Positions 24,342 to 33,257 are shown, counted from the first letter of the stretch. The stretch: 64,000 bases of DNA from Mucilaginibacter sp. (GCF_028287845.1 NZ_JAQBOW010000071.1:1-64000), one strand, 5' to 3'. Numbers and translations: made by a program. The notes: generated by a model not told the origin, from the letters alone.

Positions 24342-26207
24342 ATGAACCCATTTATTGAACTGGGAATCCGTCATGATATTGTTAATGCCATCTCTGAGTT
24401 AGGATTTGAAAATCCTACACCAATCCAGGAACAATCAATCCCGGTATTGTTAACAGGCAGCAACGATTTTGTCGGATTAGCCCAAACCGGGACCGGTAAG
24501 ACTGCTGCCTTTGGCCTACCACTGTTGGAATTGTTGGATTTTGAAGAAAACCATCCGCAGGCGCTTATTTTATGCCCAACACGCGAACTTTGTTTGCAAA
24601 TTACTAACGACATTAAAAACTACTCCAAAAAAATGGGCAACGTTAACGTTGTTGCCGTTTATGGCGGAGCCAGTATTTCTGATCAGTTACGCCAGATAAG
24701 ACGCGGCGTGCAAATTGTAGTAGCCACACCTGGCCGTATGCTTGATATCATCAACCGTAAGGCTATTGATTTTACAAAGGTGAAATTTGTAGTATTGGAT
24801 GAAGCCGATGAAATGCTCAATATGGGCTTTCAGGAAGATATTGACAGTATCCTATCTACCACACCCGAAGAAAAGAAAACCTGGTTGTTTTCTGCAACTA
24901 TGCCGGCCGAAGTGCGCCGCATAGCTAAAAAGTACATGAATGAGCCGTTTGAGCTTACCATGGGCACCAAAAACACTGGCAACGCTAACATTGAGCATGA
25001 GTACTATATAGTACGTGCCCGTGATAAGTATGCTGCTTTTAAACGTATTGTTGATTTTAACCCCGATATTTTTGGTATTGTATTTTGCCGTACCAAGATC
25101 GAGACACAGGATATTGCCGAAGCTTTAATGAAGGATGGCTACAATGCCGATTCATTACACGGCGATCTGTCACAACAACAACGCGATAAAGTTATGAAAC
25201 GCTACCGCGAGCGTAACCTGCAATTATTAATTGCTACTGATGTTGCCGCGCGTGGTATTGATGTTAACGATGTAACACACGTTATTAACTATTCATTGCC
25301 TGATGAAGTTGAGAATTATACCCACCGTAGCGGCCGTACAGCCCGTGCCGGTAAAACAGGGGTATCTATTTCTATCATCAATGCTAAAGAATTAGGTAAA
25401 ATACGCCAGATTGAAAGAGGCTTAGGCAAAAAATTTGTTAAGGTAGAAATACCTACAGGTTTTGATGTTTGCGAAAAACAATTATTCTCTATCGTTCATA
25501 AAATACATGACGTTGAGGTTAACGACCAGCAAATTGAACAATATCTTCCGCGTATTATGGAAGAATTTAAGGACCTTACTAAAGAAGATTTCATTAAACG
25601 TTTTGCATCTATAGAGTTTAACCGCTTTTTAGATTACTATAAAAACGCGCCTGATTTGAACGCGCCAATTGAAGAAGGACGCTTTGATCGCGACCGTGAT
25701 CGTGGAGAACGTGGTGAGCGCTCAAGCCGTGGAGGCGAGTCTGGCGGTAAATCAGAATACACGCGTTTATTTATAAACTTAGGTTCTGTTGATGAGTTTA
25801 ACCGTGGCGATCTGTTAGGCTATATCTGCACCAATGGCAAAATAAGCGGCCGCACAGTTGGCAAAATAGATGTTAAAGGTGTTTACTCTTTCTTTGAAGT
25901 ACCAAATGCCGAGTCGGAAGCTGTTATCAACAACTTTAAAGGCGTTGAATTTAAGGGCCGTGAAGTTAGGATAGAAGTATCAGGCGAAGGCACCAGCACT
26001 ACCCGTAGTGGCGGTGGCGAACGCAGAGAAGGCGGTTACCGTGGCGGCGAACGCCGTGAAGGTGGCGGTGGCTATAACCGTAGTGGTGGTGGCGAACGCA
26101 GAGAAGGCGGACATCGTGGTAGCAGTAATCCAGCGGCAGGTGGTGGTTTCCGTGATTTTTCCGGCAAACGCCGTGAAGATCGCCCGGAGCGCAAACGCAG
26201 GTTTTAA
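24342..26207 (+). CDS. DEAD-box RNA helicase with RGG-like tail
   Basis: This ATP-dependent RNA helicase has 621 residues. Motifs in order: AQTGTGKTAAFGLP (Walker A, about 47), PTRELCLQI, ATPGRMLD, VLDEADEML (DEAD about 153), FSATMP, ATDVAARGIDV and HRSGRTARAG. Residues about 470-555 match the DbpA-type RNA-binding fold (YTRLFINLGSVDEFNRGDLL). The tail is Arg/Gly-rich with repeats of GGERREGG. The domain order is that of CsdA/DeaD helicases, which act in cold adaptation, ribosome assembly and mRNA turnover. Strong promoter and terminator frame a single-gene unit. Confidence 0.95.
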   Translation: MNPFIELGIRHDIVNAISELGFENPTPIQEQSIPVLLTGSNDFVGLAQTGTGKTAAFGLPLLELLDFEENHPQALILCPTRELCLQITNDIKNYSKKMGNVNVVAVYGGASISDQLRQIRRGVQIVVATPGRMLDIINRKAIDFTKVKFVVLDEADEMLNMGFQEDIDSILSTTPEEKKTWLFSATMPAEVRRIAKKYMNEPFELTMGTKNTGNANIEHEYYIVRARDKYAAFKRIVDFNPDIFGIVFCRTKIETQDIAEALMKDGYNADSLHGDLSQQQRDKVMKRYRERNLQLLIATDVAARGIDVNDVTHVINYSLPDEVENYTHRSGRTARAGKTGVSISIINAKELGKIRQIERGLGKKFVKVEIPTGFDVCEKQLFSIVHKIHDVEVNDQQIEQYLPRIMEEFKDLTKEDFIKRFASIEFNRFLDYYKNAPDLNAPIEEGRFDRDRDRGERGERSSRGGESGGKSEYTRLFINLGSVDEFNRGDLLGYICTNGKISGRTVGKIDVKGVYSFFEVPNAESEAVINNFKGVEFKGREVRIEVSGEGTSTTRSGGGERREGGYRGGERREGGGGYNRSGGGERREGGHRGSSNPAAGGGFRDFSGKRREDRPERKRRF

Positions 26208-26280
26208 TATTAAGGTGAATGGTTGATTAAGTTGATAAGGTGAATGGTTAACCACTCACGTATTCAACTACTCACTGCTC
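26208..26280. repeat. Short inverted repeat of GGTGAATGGTT words
   Basis: GGTGAATGGTTGATTAAGTTG is followed by a second GGTGAATGGTTAACC and by CACTCACGTATTCAACTACTCACT. The arms are imperfect complements. It lies directly after the helicase stop. Confidence 0.5.
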
Positions 26281-26317
26281 TCCAAATGATAGTTTTTAGT
26301 TTAGTTAGTTTAGTTTA

Positions 26318-26348
26318 CAAAGCCTCCCCGATTAATCGGAGAGGCTTT
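26318..26348. terminator. Bidirectional terminator
   Basis: AAAGCCTCCCCGATTAATCGGAGAGGCTTTT is an almost perfect palindrome with T-rich flanks, between the helicase gene and the convergent small lipoprotein gene. Confidence 0.8.
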
Positions 26349-26392
26349 TGTTTTTTAAAGCAAATTGAAAATATTTACTAATCCAATCACTA

Positions 26393-26713
26393 TTACCGCG
26401 TAAATTCTATCAATTGCAAATCAGGGTCCTGTATGGTAAGCCTGTTAGGCTCCAGCTTTTGTATCACAAACTTGGTATAGGGCTGATTACCTTCAAATGA
26501 AGTATAAATAGTATCGCCTTTTAAAAAATACTGTTCGGGCACTTCGGCATTATTATCCATGGCAAAGCCTTTGTCCGTCACTTTTAGTTTTGTTTTACCA
26601 TCTTTTGATGTCCAGCTACCCTGTAGTTTATCTTTTACAGGATTGGTGCATGACATACTAAATAATAGAATTGCAAATACTATGTGTACGGTTATTAAGG
26701 CATATGTTTTCAT
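26393..26713 (-). CDS. Small putative lipoprotein
   Basis: The product has 106 residues. The N-terminal hydrophobic stretch ends FSMSC, a lipobox. The mature part reads LQGSWTSKDGKTKLKVTDKGFAM and ends LTIQDPDLQLIEFTR, a small beta-rich domain like those found in Bacteroidota lipocalin-like or stress lipoproteins. I do not recognise a named family. It lies 33 bases after the small secreted protein on the same strand, so the two may be co-transcribed. Confidence 0.75.
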   Translation of the reverse strand: MKTYALITVHIVFAILLFSMSCTNPVKDKLQGSWTSKDGKTKLKVTDKGFAMDNNAEVPEQYFLKGDTIYTSFEGNQPYTKFVIQKLEPNRLTIQDPDLQLIEFTR

Positions 26714-26746
26714 GATATAAGAATTGTGATACGCCTGTAAGACTTA

Positions 26747-27058
26747 TTAATGTTTGTAAGGTTTATTTCTTAACTGCCATTTTTTAAGATATTTATAATG
26801 GCCGCCTTTGTCTACATAAAAATAACGCGAGTGTTTATCAATATAAACGTTCTCACCGGTTGGAGCCCAATGGCCTTCATATCTTTTATCGGCAACGGCT
26901 ACGGCGCCTTTTACGGCAACCTCTGATGTTTTATGACCAACATCCTGAGCGGCATGGCCAATTTTTTTGGTTACAGGTTCGTGGTGTTCCTGGGCATAGC
27001 TTTGGCTGGCGGCAAAAATACCTGCTGATAGCAGAGCAATTTTAAGTGAGTTTTTCAT
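26747..27058 (-). CDS. Small secreted protein of unknown function
   Basis: The product has 103 residues with a signal peptide (IALLSAGIFAASQSYAQ). The mature protein has a Lys/His/Ala-rich amphipathic part (KKIGHAAQDVGHKTSEVAVKGAVAVADKRY) and an aromatic end (HSRYFYVDKGGHYKYLKKWQLRNKPY). The family is unknown to me. It lies 26 bases downstream of gpsA on the same strand and just upstream of the lipoprotein gene, so it may be read through from gpsA. Confidence 0.75.
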   Translation of the reverse strand: MKNSLKIALLSAGIFAASQSYAQEHHEPVTKKIGHAAQDVGHKTSEVAVKGAVAVADKRYEGHWAPTGENVYIDKHSRYFYVDKGGHYKYLKKWQLRNKPYKH

Positions 27059-27084
27059 GGGTCTAAATAAGTTATTTTAGGATG

Positions 27085-28092
27085 TTAACACAGTTTCTCT
27101 GCCAATTGTTTCATTTCAAGAGCAGGGGAACGCTTTTGATATAAAATAGCGTAAACAGCTTCGCATATAGGCATGTTCACTTTGTATTGTTTATTGATCT
27201 GGTGCAGGCAATTTACGGCGTAATAGCCTTCGGCTATCATGTTCATTTCCAGTTGGGCCGATGTTACGGTATAGCCTTTGCCTATCATATTACCAAAGGT
27301 GCGGTTACGGCTAAACTGCGAGTAAGCGGTAACCAGCAGATCGCCCAGGTAGGCAGATTCTTTTATATCGCGGGTTATGGGGTGTACCACATCAACAAAA
27401 CGCTTTAGTTCGCGTATGGCGTTTGATATTAATACCGATTGAAAATTATCGCCATACCCTACTCCATGACAAATGCCGCTGGCAATAGCATATATATTCT
27501 TTAATACGGCGGCGTATTCGGTGCCATAGATGTCATCAGATACAATTGTTTTAATGTAACGGGTATTGATCATCCCCGCAAATTCGGCAGCAAGAGCGGG
27601 ATCGCCAGAGGCTATGGTTAAATAGGATAGTTTTTCTAATGCAACCTCTTCGGCATGGCAGGGGCCGCTGATAACGGCAAAATCGTTGAATGACATATCA
27701 TATTTCTTATTCAGAAACTCACCAATAATAAGGTTCTCATCAGGAACGATACCCTTTATGGCAGATACTATCTTTTTGCCGGCGAAATCTTCGGCACTAA
27801 TATCAACTAAAGCTTCTTTTAAAAACGCGGCAGGTACATTAAGCAGCACCACATCTGCAAGCTTAATTAATGCCTTAAGGTCTGTCGAGATATTTTGCGC
27901 AGGCACCTTTATTTCAACCGAGCTTAAATAGTTTGGATTATGGCCGAATTTATGCACATGTTTTACCGACTGCGGGTTGCGCATCCACCAAAAAATTTCT
28001 TTTTCGGTAACGTTATCAGTTAACATTTTAATATTGGCTGTAGCCCAGCTACCCCCGCCAACTACTAATATTTTGTTATTTTTATTTTGCAT
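27085..28092 (-). CDS. gpsA: NAD(P)-dependent glycerol-3-phosphate dehydrogenase
   Basis: It reduces dihydroxyacetone phosphate to sn-glycerol 3-phosphate for phospholipid synthesis. The 335-residue product has the N-terminal loop VVGGGSWATANIKML, the stretch SAIKGIVPDENLIIGEFL, GPCHAEEVALEKLSYLTIAS and the C-terminal-domain block YAAVLKNIYAIASGICHGVGYGDN with the catalytic Lys. The length fits GpsA. A TAnnTTTG box lies 37 bases before the start. Confidence 0.95.
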   Translation of the reverse strand: MQNKNNKILVVGGGSWATANIKMLTDNVTEKEIFWWMRNPQSVKHVHKFGHNPNYLSSVEIKVPAQNISTDLKALIKLADVVLLNVPAAFLKEALVDISAEDFAGKKIVSAIKGIVPDENLIIGEFLNKKYDMSFNDFAVISGPCHAEEVALEKLSYLTIASGDPALAAEFAGMINTRYIKTIVSDDIYGTEYAAVLKNIYAIASGICHGVGYGDNFQSVLISNAIRELKRFVDVVHPITRDIKESAYLGDLLVTAYSQFSRNRTFGNMIGKGYTVTSAQLEMNMIAEGYYAVNCLHQINKQYKVNMPICEAVYAILYQKRSPALEMKQLAEKLC

Positions 28093-28129
28093 TAAAAACT
28101 TTGTCTCGCAACAGGTTTAATTGACGGGG

Positions 28130-28137
28130 CAAAGTTA
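28130..28137 (-). promoter_or_regulatory. Promoter -7 box (TAACTTTG) of gpsA
   Basis: The minus strand reads TAACTTTG, an exact TAnnTTTG match upstream of the gpsA ATG. No clear -33 box. Confidence 0.45.
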
Positions 28138-28154
28138 ATGAAAATGTGTAGATG

Positions 28155-28256
28155 TTGTCTGAACCGTGATTTTTAGGATTTACAGATTAGCTTGATTAAA
28201 ATGCAGGAAAATCCAATAATCCCTAAATCCTAAAAATCATGGTTCAGAAGACAAAC
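28155..28256. repeat. Inverted repeat CTGAACCGTGATTTTTAGGATTTA
   Basis: A 24-base arm at 28159-28182 is complemented at 28224-28247 with one G/T-type mismatch (TAAATCCTAAAAATCATGGTTCAG). The ends extend as GTTGTC / GACAAAC with a short bulge. This sequence type resembles dispersed Bacteroidota intergenic repeats. Confidence 0.75.
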
Positions 28257-28284
28257 AAAAAAGGCCAACCACACGGTCAGCCTT
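28253..28284 (-). terminator. Terminator of the TolC-adaptor operon
   Basis: On the minus strand AAGGCTGACC-gtgt-GGTTGGCCTT pairs throughout (two G-U pairs) and is followed by a T run. It lies 29 bases after the adaptor stop. Confidence 0.7.
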
Positions 28285-28312
28285 AAATTACATCATTTGC
28301 ACATCTGCATAT

Positions 28313-29653
28313 TTACTTATTATCGTTAGTAAACAATTTAGATTTATCTACTTTTTCAACCAGGGCGCCATCTTTTAATGTTTTGGATATGGCAGGGTAT
28401 GGGGCAGATACTACCTCGTCGCCGGCTTTTAAGCCTGAAGTTATTTGTACATACATATCATCCTGTATACCGGTTGTTACCATTACCTGTTTAACCTTGC
28501 CTGCGTTATACACAAAAACATATTCTTTTGCAGGCGCTGTGCTTGCTGTTTTAACCGGGGTAGTAGTTGTGCTTTTTTTAGCGCCACTCATATCCATCTT
28601 TTTATCTTCGCGGGTAGTTACCGCTTGTATAGGTACTGCCAGTGCCTGGGTATGGTTTGTTTTAATATCAACGGTGGCTGTTAATCCCGGGCGAAAAGGT
28701 GATGGATTATCGCCTTTTTTGTTTAGCAGATCATTATATGATTTTGCGTCTATCCTAACTTTAACGGTAAAGTTGGTAACCTGGTCTGCATTGGTGCCTA
28801 CCACGTTTGCCGAGCTGCCAATCTCTGTAACCACACCATTGAATTTTTTACCTAAAAAGGCATCCACTTCAATTTTTGATGAGTCGCCAATTACTATGCG
28901 GTTAATATCATTTTCATTCACATCAACATTTACATCCATTTGGCTAAGGTCTGATATGGTCATGATCTCTGTCCCTGCAAATTGCGCGGTACCCAAAACG
29001 CGCTCGCCTTTTTGTACAGATAGTTTAGAAACCACCCCGTCAACAGGCGAATAAATGGTTGTTTTATACAAGTTATCCTGCGCTTCTTTAACTGATGCTG
29101 ATGATTGTGCCAGGCCATAGGTTGAGCCTATTACATTTTGCTTGGCAGCTTCAAGGCCCGCTTTTGCACCTTCATAACTGGCTTTTGCGGCGTCAAATTC
29201 TGCCGCGGTTAATACTTTATTATCATATAGCTCTTTACTGCGTTTATAAATTGCTGCCTGGTTATTATAGGTAGCTTCGGCTTGTTTTAGCATCTGACTT
29301 GAATTGCCAACACTGGCTTTTTGCGAATTATAAGATGCAACCGCGCGCTCATAACCCGATTTTAAAATATCAGGGCGTATTTTACAAAGCAATTGGCCCT
29401 TTTTTACAACATCGCCTTCTTTAATGGGCAATTCAACCACCTCGCCGGATACTTCCGGGCTAATTTTTACTTCAACATGCGGTTTGATTTTACCGCTTGC
29501 AGAAACCGTTTCATTAATTTCACGCACAGCAGATTTTTCTGTAGCAACCTGTGTTTTATCAGATTTGCCTATCATGCCGGTTGCTTTACCGATTATCAGC
29601 AGCGCAATTAGTACGCCAAGTATTATCAAAATATATTTTGTAGTCTTTCCCAT
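28313..29653 (-). CDS. Periplasmic adaptor (HlyD/MacA-like) of a tripartite efflux system
   Basis: This 446-residue membrane-fusion protein has an N-terminal anchor (YILIILGVLIALLIIGKATG), then barrel-sandwich halves flanking a helical hairpin: VKISPEVSGEVVELPIKEGDVVKKGQLL, a long coiled segment (AEATYNNQAAIYKRSKELYDN), and IYSPVDGVVSKLSVQKGERV. The C-terminal beta domains follow, with a Thr/Lys-rich insert. It would bridge an inner-membrane transporter to the TolC partner encoded just upstream. The expected ABC permease (MacB) is not adjacent: the next gene is gpsA, after a terminator. Confidence 0.9.
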   Translation of the reverse strand: MGKTTKYILIILGVLIALLIIGKATGMIGKSDKTQVATEKSAVREINETVSASGKIKPHVEVKISPEVSGEVVELPIKEGDVVKKGQLLCKIRPDILKSGYERAVASYNSQKASVGNSSQMLKQAEATYNNQAAIYKRSKELYDNKVLTAAEFDAAKASYEGAKAGLEAAKQNVIGSTYGLAQSSASVKEAQDNLYKTTIYSPVDGVVSKLSVQKGERVLGTAQFAGTEIMTISDLSQMDVNVDVNENDINRIVIGDSSKIEVDAFLGKKFNGVVTEIGSSANVVGTNADQVTNFTVKVRIDAKSYNDLLNKKGDNPSPFRPGLTATVDIKTNHTQALAVPIQAVTTREDKKMDMSGAKKSTTTTPVKTASTAPAKEYVFVYNAGKVKQVMVTTGIQDDMYVQITSGLKAGDEVVSAPYPAISKTLKDGALVEKVDKSKLFTNDNK

Positions 29654-29674
29654 GATTGTTCAGGATTTTTTATT

Positions 29675-31111
29675 TTAAAGTGTTATGGTGTTACCCAGGT
29701 AATAATCAATTATTTTACTTCTGAAAACGACGCTGTATTTTGCTTCGATCATGTCATTTTGCGATTTACTAAAATTGGTAACCGCTGTATTATAATCCAG
29801 AGAGTTTATCAAACCAACATCATACCGCTGCTTGGTAACATTCAATGCATCTTTATTAGCTTCGAAAGTTTGCAATGCTGATTGGTATTGTTTTTCGGCA
29901 GCCTGCAAGTCAAGCACGGCTTGTATAATAGTTTTACTTAAGTTATTCTTAGCAATTTGTGTACTTAGCTGCGCGTTTTGATAGTTGAGCCGGGCTTTAC
30001 GCATCGTGGTACGGTTGGCAAACTTATTAAATATAGGTATTTGCACACTTAAGCCAATCGACTGGTTAAAGTTATCATTGATCTGTCTGAATGCAGAATA
30101 GGGGCCGTAAATAGGTTGCTGATATGAGGTTACAACAGCCTGATTAGTAGCCTGTACTATACCTATTTGCTGCGTAATAGCTGTTTGCCCAATAATTTGT
30201 TGATTTAAACGATCTGAGTAGCTGGAAGCCAACCCGCCAAATAAACTAACCGTTGGGTAAAAATTTCCGTTTGCTATTTTAATTGCCTGGGCATAAGTTT
30301 TTTGCTGTGTTTCGGCCAGGCGAATATCCGGGTTAACGGTTAATGCCGTTTTTATAACCTCGTTAGCATCATATATTGTTTTTATATCGGTAAGCTTGCT
30401 TATGTCCGGTCGTTCAACAGCAATCTCTGCATACGGGTTCATCTCCATATATTGCTTTAATATCAGCACAGACAGATCCAGTTGATTTTGAGCAGTAGTT
30501 AAATTAAGGGTAGCTGTTGATACCAGTGCTTTTGCCTGCGAAAGATCAGCCAGAGTTTGGTTACCTACTTTAAAGCTTATCTGTGATTTATTTAATGTTT
30601 GGTTAGCAATATCAATTTGTTGTTTAGCGGCGGCTACCAGATCCTGGTTAGTTAATATCTGCAGGTAGTCGGTTACTACATTTAGTGTAAGGTCGTTTTT
30701 TATTTTGGCAGTAGTGCTTTTATCAACATCAAGTAATAGTTTGTTTTGCACTATCTGATTACGCAACTGCCCGCCCTGGAACAGCGTTAACTGTAACTGA
30801 GCGTTGCCATTTATATTTAAAGAGGTTGATGAAGTATAAGTAAAGGACCCGGCAACCTGGCTGCGGCCAAAGTTATAGCCCCCTTGTGTGTTTGCGTTAA
30901 TGCTTGGCAGCAAATTATTTTTAGCCTGGTCCAGATCTGCGGTACCAATAGACTCGGTAACCTGTGCTTGTTTGATGGTTAAATTGTTAGCCAAAGTGCG
31001 ATCGACCGCCATTTGCAGGGTTATTTTTTCTTGCGCCTTTGCTGTAAAGCCTATCATGACTGTAAACAACAAACCAAGAATGCTTACCCTTTTAAATATA
31101 AATTGTGTCAT
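29675..31111 (-). CDS. TolC-family outer membrane efflux protein
   Basis: This 478-residue protein has a signal peptide (LGLLFTVMIGFTAKA). Two OEP repeats are visible: ITLQMAVDRTLANNLTIKQAQ then coiled helices in the first half, and QSIGLSVQIPIFNKFANRTTMRKARLNYQNAQ in the second, ending QRYDVGLINSLDYNTAVTNF. It forms a trimeric outer-membrane channel and periplasmic tunnel. The adaptor gene follows after 21 bases, so the two form an operon. A divergent promoter pair lies between it and the deacetylase gene. Confidence 0.93.
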   Translation of the reverse strand: MTQFIFKRVSILGLLFTVMIGFTAKAQEKITLQMAVDRTLANNLTIKQAQVTESIGTADLDQAKNNLLPSINANTQGGYNFGRSQVAGSFTYTSSTSLNINGNAQLQLTLFQGGQLRNQIVQNKLLLDVDKSTTAKIKNDLTLNVVTDYLQILTNQDLVAAAKQQIDIANQTLNKSQISFKVGNQTLADLSQAKALVSTATLNLTTAQNQLDLSVLILKQYMEMNPYAEIAVERPDISKLTDIKTIYDANEVIKTALTVNPDIRLAETQQKTYAQAIKIANGNFYPTVSLFGGLASSYSDRLNQQIIGQTAITQQIGIVQATNQAVVTSYQQPIYGPYSAFRQINDNFNQSIGLSVQIPIFNKFANRTTMRKARLNYQNAQLSTQIAKNNLSKTIIQAVLDLQAAEKQYQSALQTFEANKDALNVTKQRYDVGLINSLDYNTAVTNFSKSQNDMIEAKYSVVFRSKIIDYYLGNTITL

Positions 31112-31152
31112 AAGGTTATTCCGTACAATTATTAGATATGAGTATTAGCTAC

Positions 31153-31160
31153 TATATTTG
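31153..31160 (+). promoter_or_regulatory. Promoter -7 box (TATATTTG) for the deacetylase
   Basis: Exact TAnnTTTG match 45 bases before the ATG at 31206. It overlaps the leader of the divergent TolC operon. Confidence 0.45.
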
Positions 31161-31187
31161 AGAACCGCATCAATTGCACAATTTACT

Positions 31188-31195
31188 CAAATATA
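31188..31195 (-). promoter_or_regulatory. Promoter -7 box (TATATTTG) for the TolC operon
   Basis: The minus strand reads TATATTTG about 77 bases before the tolC-like ATG. The two divergent boxes point past each other, so the transcripts' 5' ends would overlap. Confidence 0.45.
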
Positions 31196-31205
31196 ATAAC
31201 TGTAA

Positions 31206-31829
31206 ATGTACCTGGTTAAAACTCCCTGGTTGCTTAAAAAGCTATATCCCCAATTAATATGGGATGTGAACAAGGCGGGCCGTTGCATTTATCTGACGTT
31301 TGACGATGGACCTATACCTATTGTTACACCCTTTGTATTAAATATTTTACGACAATATAATGCTAAAGCTACGTTTTTTTGCATTGGCGATAATGTACGT
31401 AAACATCCGGAGATATTTGAACAGGTAAAAGCAGATGGCCATGCCATAGGCAATCATACCTACAACCACCTTAAAGGTTGGAAAACCGAAGATAAAATTT
31501 ACCTGGATAATTTTTTGTTAGCTGATGAATTGATCGGCTCCAATCTGTTTCGTCCGCCGTATGGGCGCATAAAAAGCTCGCAGGTAAAATTGCTTAAAGA
31601 TGCCAAACCCGGTTTGCAAATTATGATGTGGAACATATTAAGCGGCGATTTTGACATCAACCTAAAACCTGAAAAGTGTCTTGATAATGTTTTAAAAAAT
31701 ACGACCGATGGCGATATTGTATTATTTCATGATAGCCTCAAAGCGTTAGACCGATTGGAGTATGCTTTGCCTAAAGCAATGGAAATTTGGAGTAAGGAAG
31801 GGTATGCGTTTAATGCGCTGCCCGTTTAA
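31206..31829 (+). CDS. Polysaccharide deacetylase (NodB-like)
   Basis: This 207-residue carbohydrate esterase 4 has no clear cleaved signal. Motifs: IYLTFDDGPIP (motif 1, catalytic Asp and metal Asp), HAIGNHTYNHLKGW (H-x3-H metal site), FRPPYGRIKSSQ (motif 3), MWNILSGDFD (motif 4) and IVLFHDSLKA (motif 5). It removes acetyl groups from N-acetylated glycans such as peptidoglycan, or it processes a cell-surface polysaccharide. Start at ATG 31206, preceded by a -7 promoter box. It stands alone. Confidence 0.92.
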   Translation: MYLVKTPWLLKKLYPQLIWDVNKAGRCIYLTFDDGPIPIVTPFVLNILRQYNAKATFFCIGDNVRKHPEIFEQVKADGHAIGNHTYNHLKGWKTEDKIYLDNFLLADELIGSNLFRPPYGRIKSSQVKLLKDAKPGLQIMMWNILSGDFDINLKPEKCLDNVLKNTTDGDIVLFHDSLKALDRLEYALPKAMEIWSKEGYAFNALPV

Positions 31830-31838
31830 TTAGGTATT

Positions 31839-31870
31839 TGTCCCAGGGACACGTGAATACACCTGGGACA
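31839..31870. terminator. Hairpin TGTCCCAGG / CCTGGGACA
   Basis: A perfect 9-bp stem with a 13-base loop starts 10 bases after the deacetylase stop. A further GTTGGGACAG word follows. The T run is missing, so it may be a palindromic repeat and not a strict terminator. Confidence 0.45.
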
Positions 31871-31937
31871 GTTGGGACAGTCATTTTGATAATTACAAAA
31901 ATAAGTTGTAAATTTATATTTTAATGGACACCCGCTC

Positions 31938-32147
31938 CTATTTCACCGGCTGCTGCGTTTGCGTAGTTGCGGAATCTTGCTTCCCATCATTTTTTATGAC
32001 CGTATAGACAATGGCCCCAATAACGGTAATAGCCAAAACTATCAACCCTATCCAGCCCGAGCGTTTGTCCTGGCGTATCAGCCATATTAAAAATGCAACA
32101 AGCGGCAGTACAAAAATTATCCAGAAGATTAACGAGGGAGCGGTCAT
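31938..32147 (-). CDS. Small two-helix membrane protein
   Basis: The product has 69 residues starting MTAPSLIFWIIF. It has two hydrophobic segments (SLIFWIIFVLPLVAFLIWLI and WIGLIVLAITVIGAIVYTVI) around a charged RQDKRSG turn, and a Gln/Thr-rich tail. The track start 27 codons earlier is encoded by the GAGTGAAT repeat and is rejected. I do not recognise a family. It lies downstream of tsaD on the same strand. Confidence 0.65.
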   Translation of the reverse strand: MTAPSLIFWIIFVLPLVAFLIWLIRQDKRSGWIGLIVLAITVIGAIVYTVIKNDGKQDSATTQTQQPVK

Positions 32148-32249
32148 TTTAATGAGTGAATTAGTGATTGAGTGAATGTGATTAATAAAGTATTTAATAA
32201 TTGAATTCGTTGGCAACCATTCACTCAATCGCTAATTCACTCAATCATT
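32148..32249. repeat. Inverted repeat of GAGTGAAT words, second copy
   Basis: AATGAGTGAATTAGTGATTGAGTG on the left faces CATTCACTCAATCGCTAATTCACT on the right. Same word set as 22083-22192. It fills the gap between tsaD and the small membrane protein. Confidence 0.7.
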
Positions 32250-32255
32250 CATTAT

Positions 32256-33257
32256 CTACATCGGCATTCTTGCCAGGGGTGCAATGTTTTGCCCGGCGAA
32301 ATCACCTTTTAAAAATTTATGGTAGCCGGCTATGGCTATCATTCCGGCATTGTCGGTACAGTATTGCATTTCGGGGATAAAACAGTTCCCGCCGTTTTTA
32401 TCGCCCATTTGTTGCAGGCCCTGCCTTAAACCTGTATTTGCCGATACGCCCCCTGCCAAAGCTATGTCCTTTATACCATAAAGATCTGCCGCTTTTTTTA
32501 GTTTGTTCAATAATATGGTAACTATTCGTTTTTCAACCGATGCGCAAATATCATTTAAATTTTCGGTTATAAAATTAGGGTTAAGCGCTACGTTATCTCT
32601 AATAAAATAAAGTATAGATGTTTTCAATCCGCTAAAACTAAAATCAAATCCGGGTATTTGCGGCTCCGGAAATTTGTAGGCATCAGGGTTACCCAAACGG
32701 GCATGTTTATCAATTAATGGGCCGCCGGGATAAGGCAATCCTAAAATTTTACTTGTTTTATCCATTGCTTCGCCGGCGGCATCATCCAATGTTTGGCCCA
32801 CTACTTCCATATCAAAATAATCTTTCACCAAAACTATTTGGGTATGCCCGCCTGATACTGTAAGGCATAAAAACGGGAAGGTTGGCTTGCGCTCGGCAAT
32901 AAAATGCGCCAGTACGTGCGCCTGCATATGGTTAACCTCAATAATCGGGATGTTTTTTGCCAATGCAAAAGCCTTGGCAAATGATACACCTACAAGCAGG
33001 GAACCTAAAAGTCCGGGGCCGCGTGTAAAAGCTACTGCATCAATGGCATTTTTGCTTACTTTTGCATTTGATAGTGCTTGTTGTACAGCGGGAACAATAT
33101 TTTGCTGATGAACCCTTGAGGCAAGCTCAGGGACAACGCCTCCGTAAGCTTCGTGTATGGCCTGTGTAGCAATAACATTGCTCAGGATAACCCCATCAAC
33201 ACATATAGCTGCAGAGGTGTCATCACAAGAAGATTCTATTGCTAAAATTACCGGCAT
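32256..33257 (-). CDS. tsaD: tRNA threonylcarbamoyladenosine transferase subunit TsaD
   Basis: It transfers the threonylcarbamoyl group to A37 of ANN-decoding tRNAs, together with TsaB and TsaE. The 333-residue product has the ASKHA signatures: ILAIESSCDDTSAA, GGVVPELASRVHQQNI, the iron/zinc-binding HMQAHVLAH, LTVSGGHTQIVLV, DDAAGEAMDKTSKILGLPYPGG and LAGGVSANTGLR. Full length. The start at 33257 (MPVILAIESS) is well supported. It is divergent from tamB. Confidence 0.97.
   Translation of the reverse strand: MPVILAIESSCDDTSAAICVDGVILSNVIATQAIHEAYGGVVPELASRVHQQNIVPAVQQALSNAKVSKNAIDAVAFTRGPGLLGSLLVGVSFAKAFALAKNIPIIEVNHMQAHVLAHFIAERKPTFPFLCLTVSGGHTQIVLVKDYFDMEVVGQTLDDAAGEAMDKTSKILGLPYPGGPLIDKHARLGNPDAYKFPEPQIPGFDFSFSGLKTSILYFIRDNVALNPNFITENLNDICASVEKRIVTILLNKLKKAADLYGIKDIALAGGVSANTGLRQGLQQMGDKNGGNCFIPEMQYCTDNAGMIAIAGYHKFLKGDFAGQNIAPLARMPM

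Noticed and set aside
28383-29054. 223-codon antisense ORF in the adaptor gene
   Set aside because: The opposite strand carries a complete HlyD-type domain, and the antisense product has no recognisable fold.
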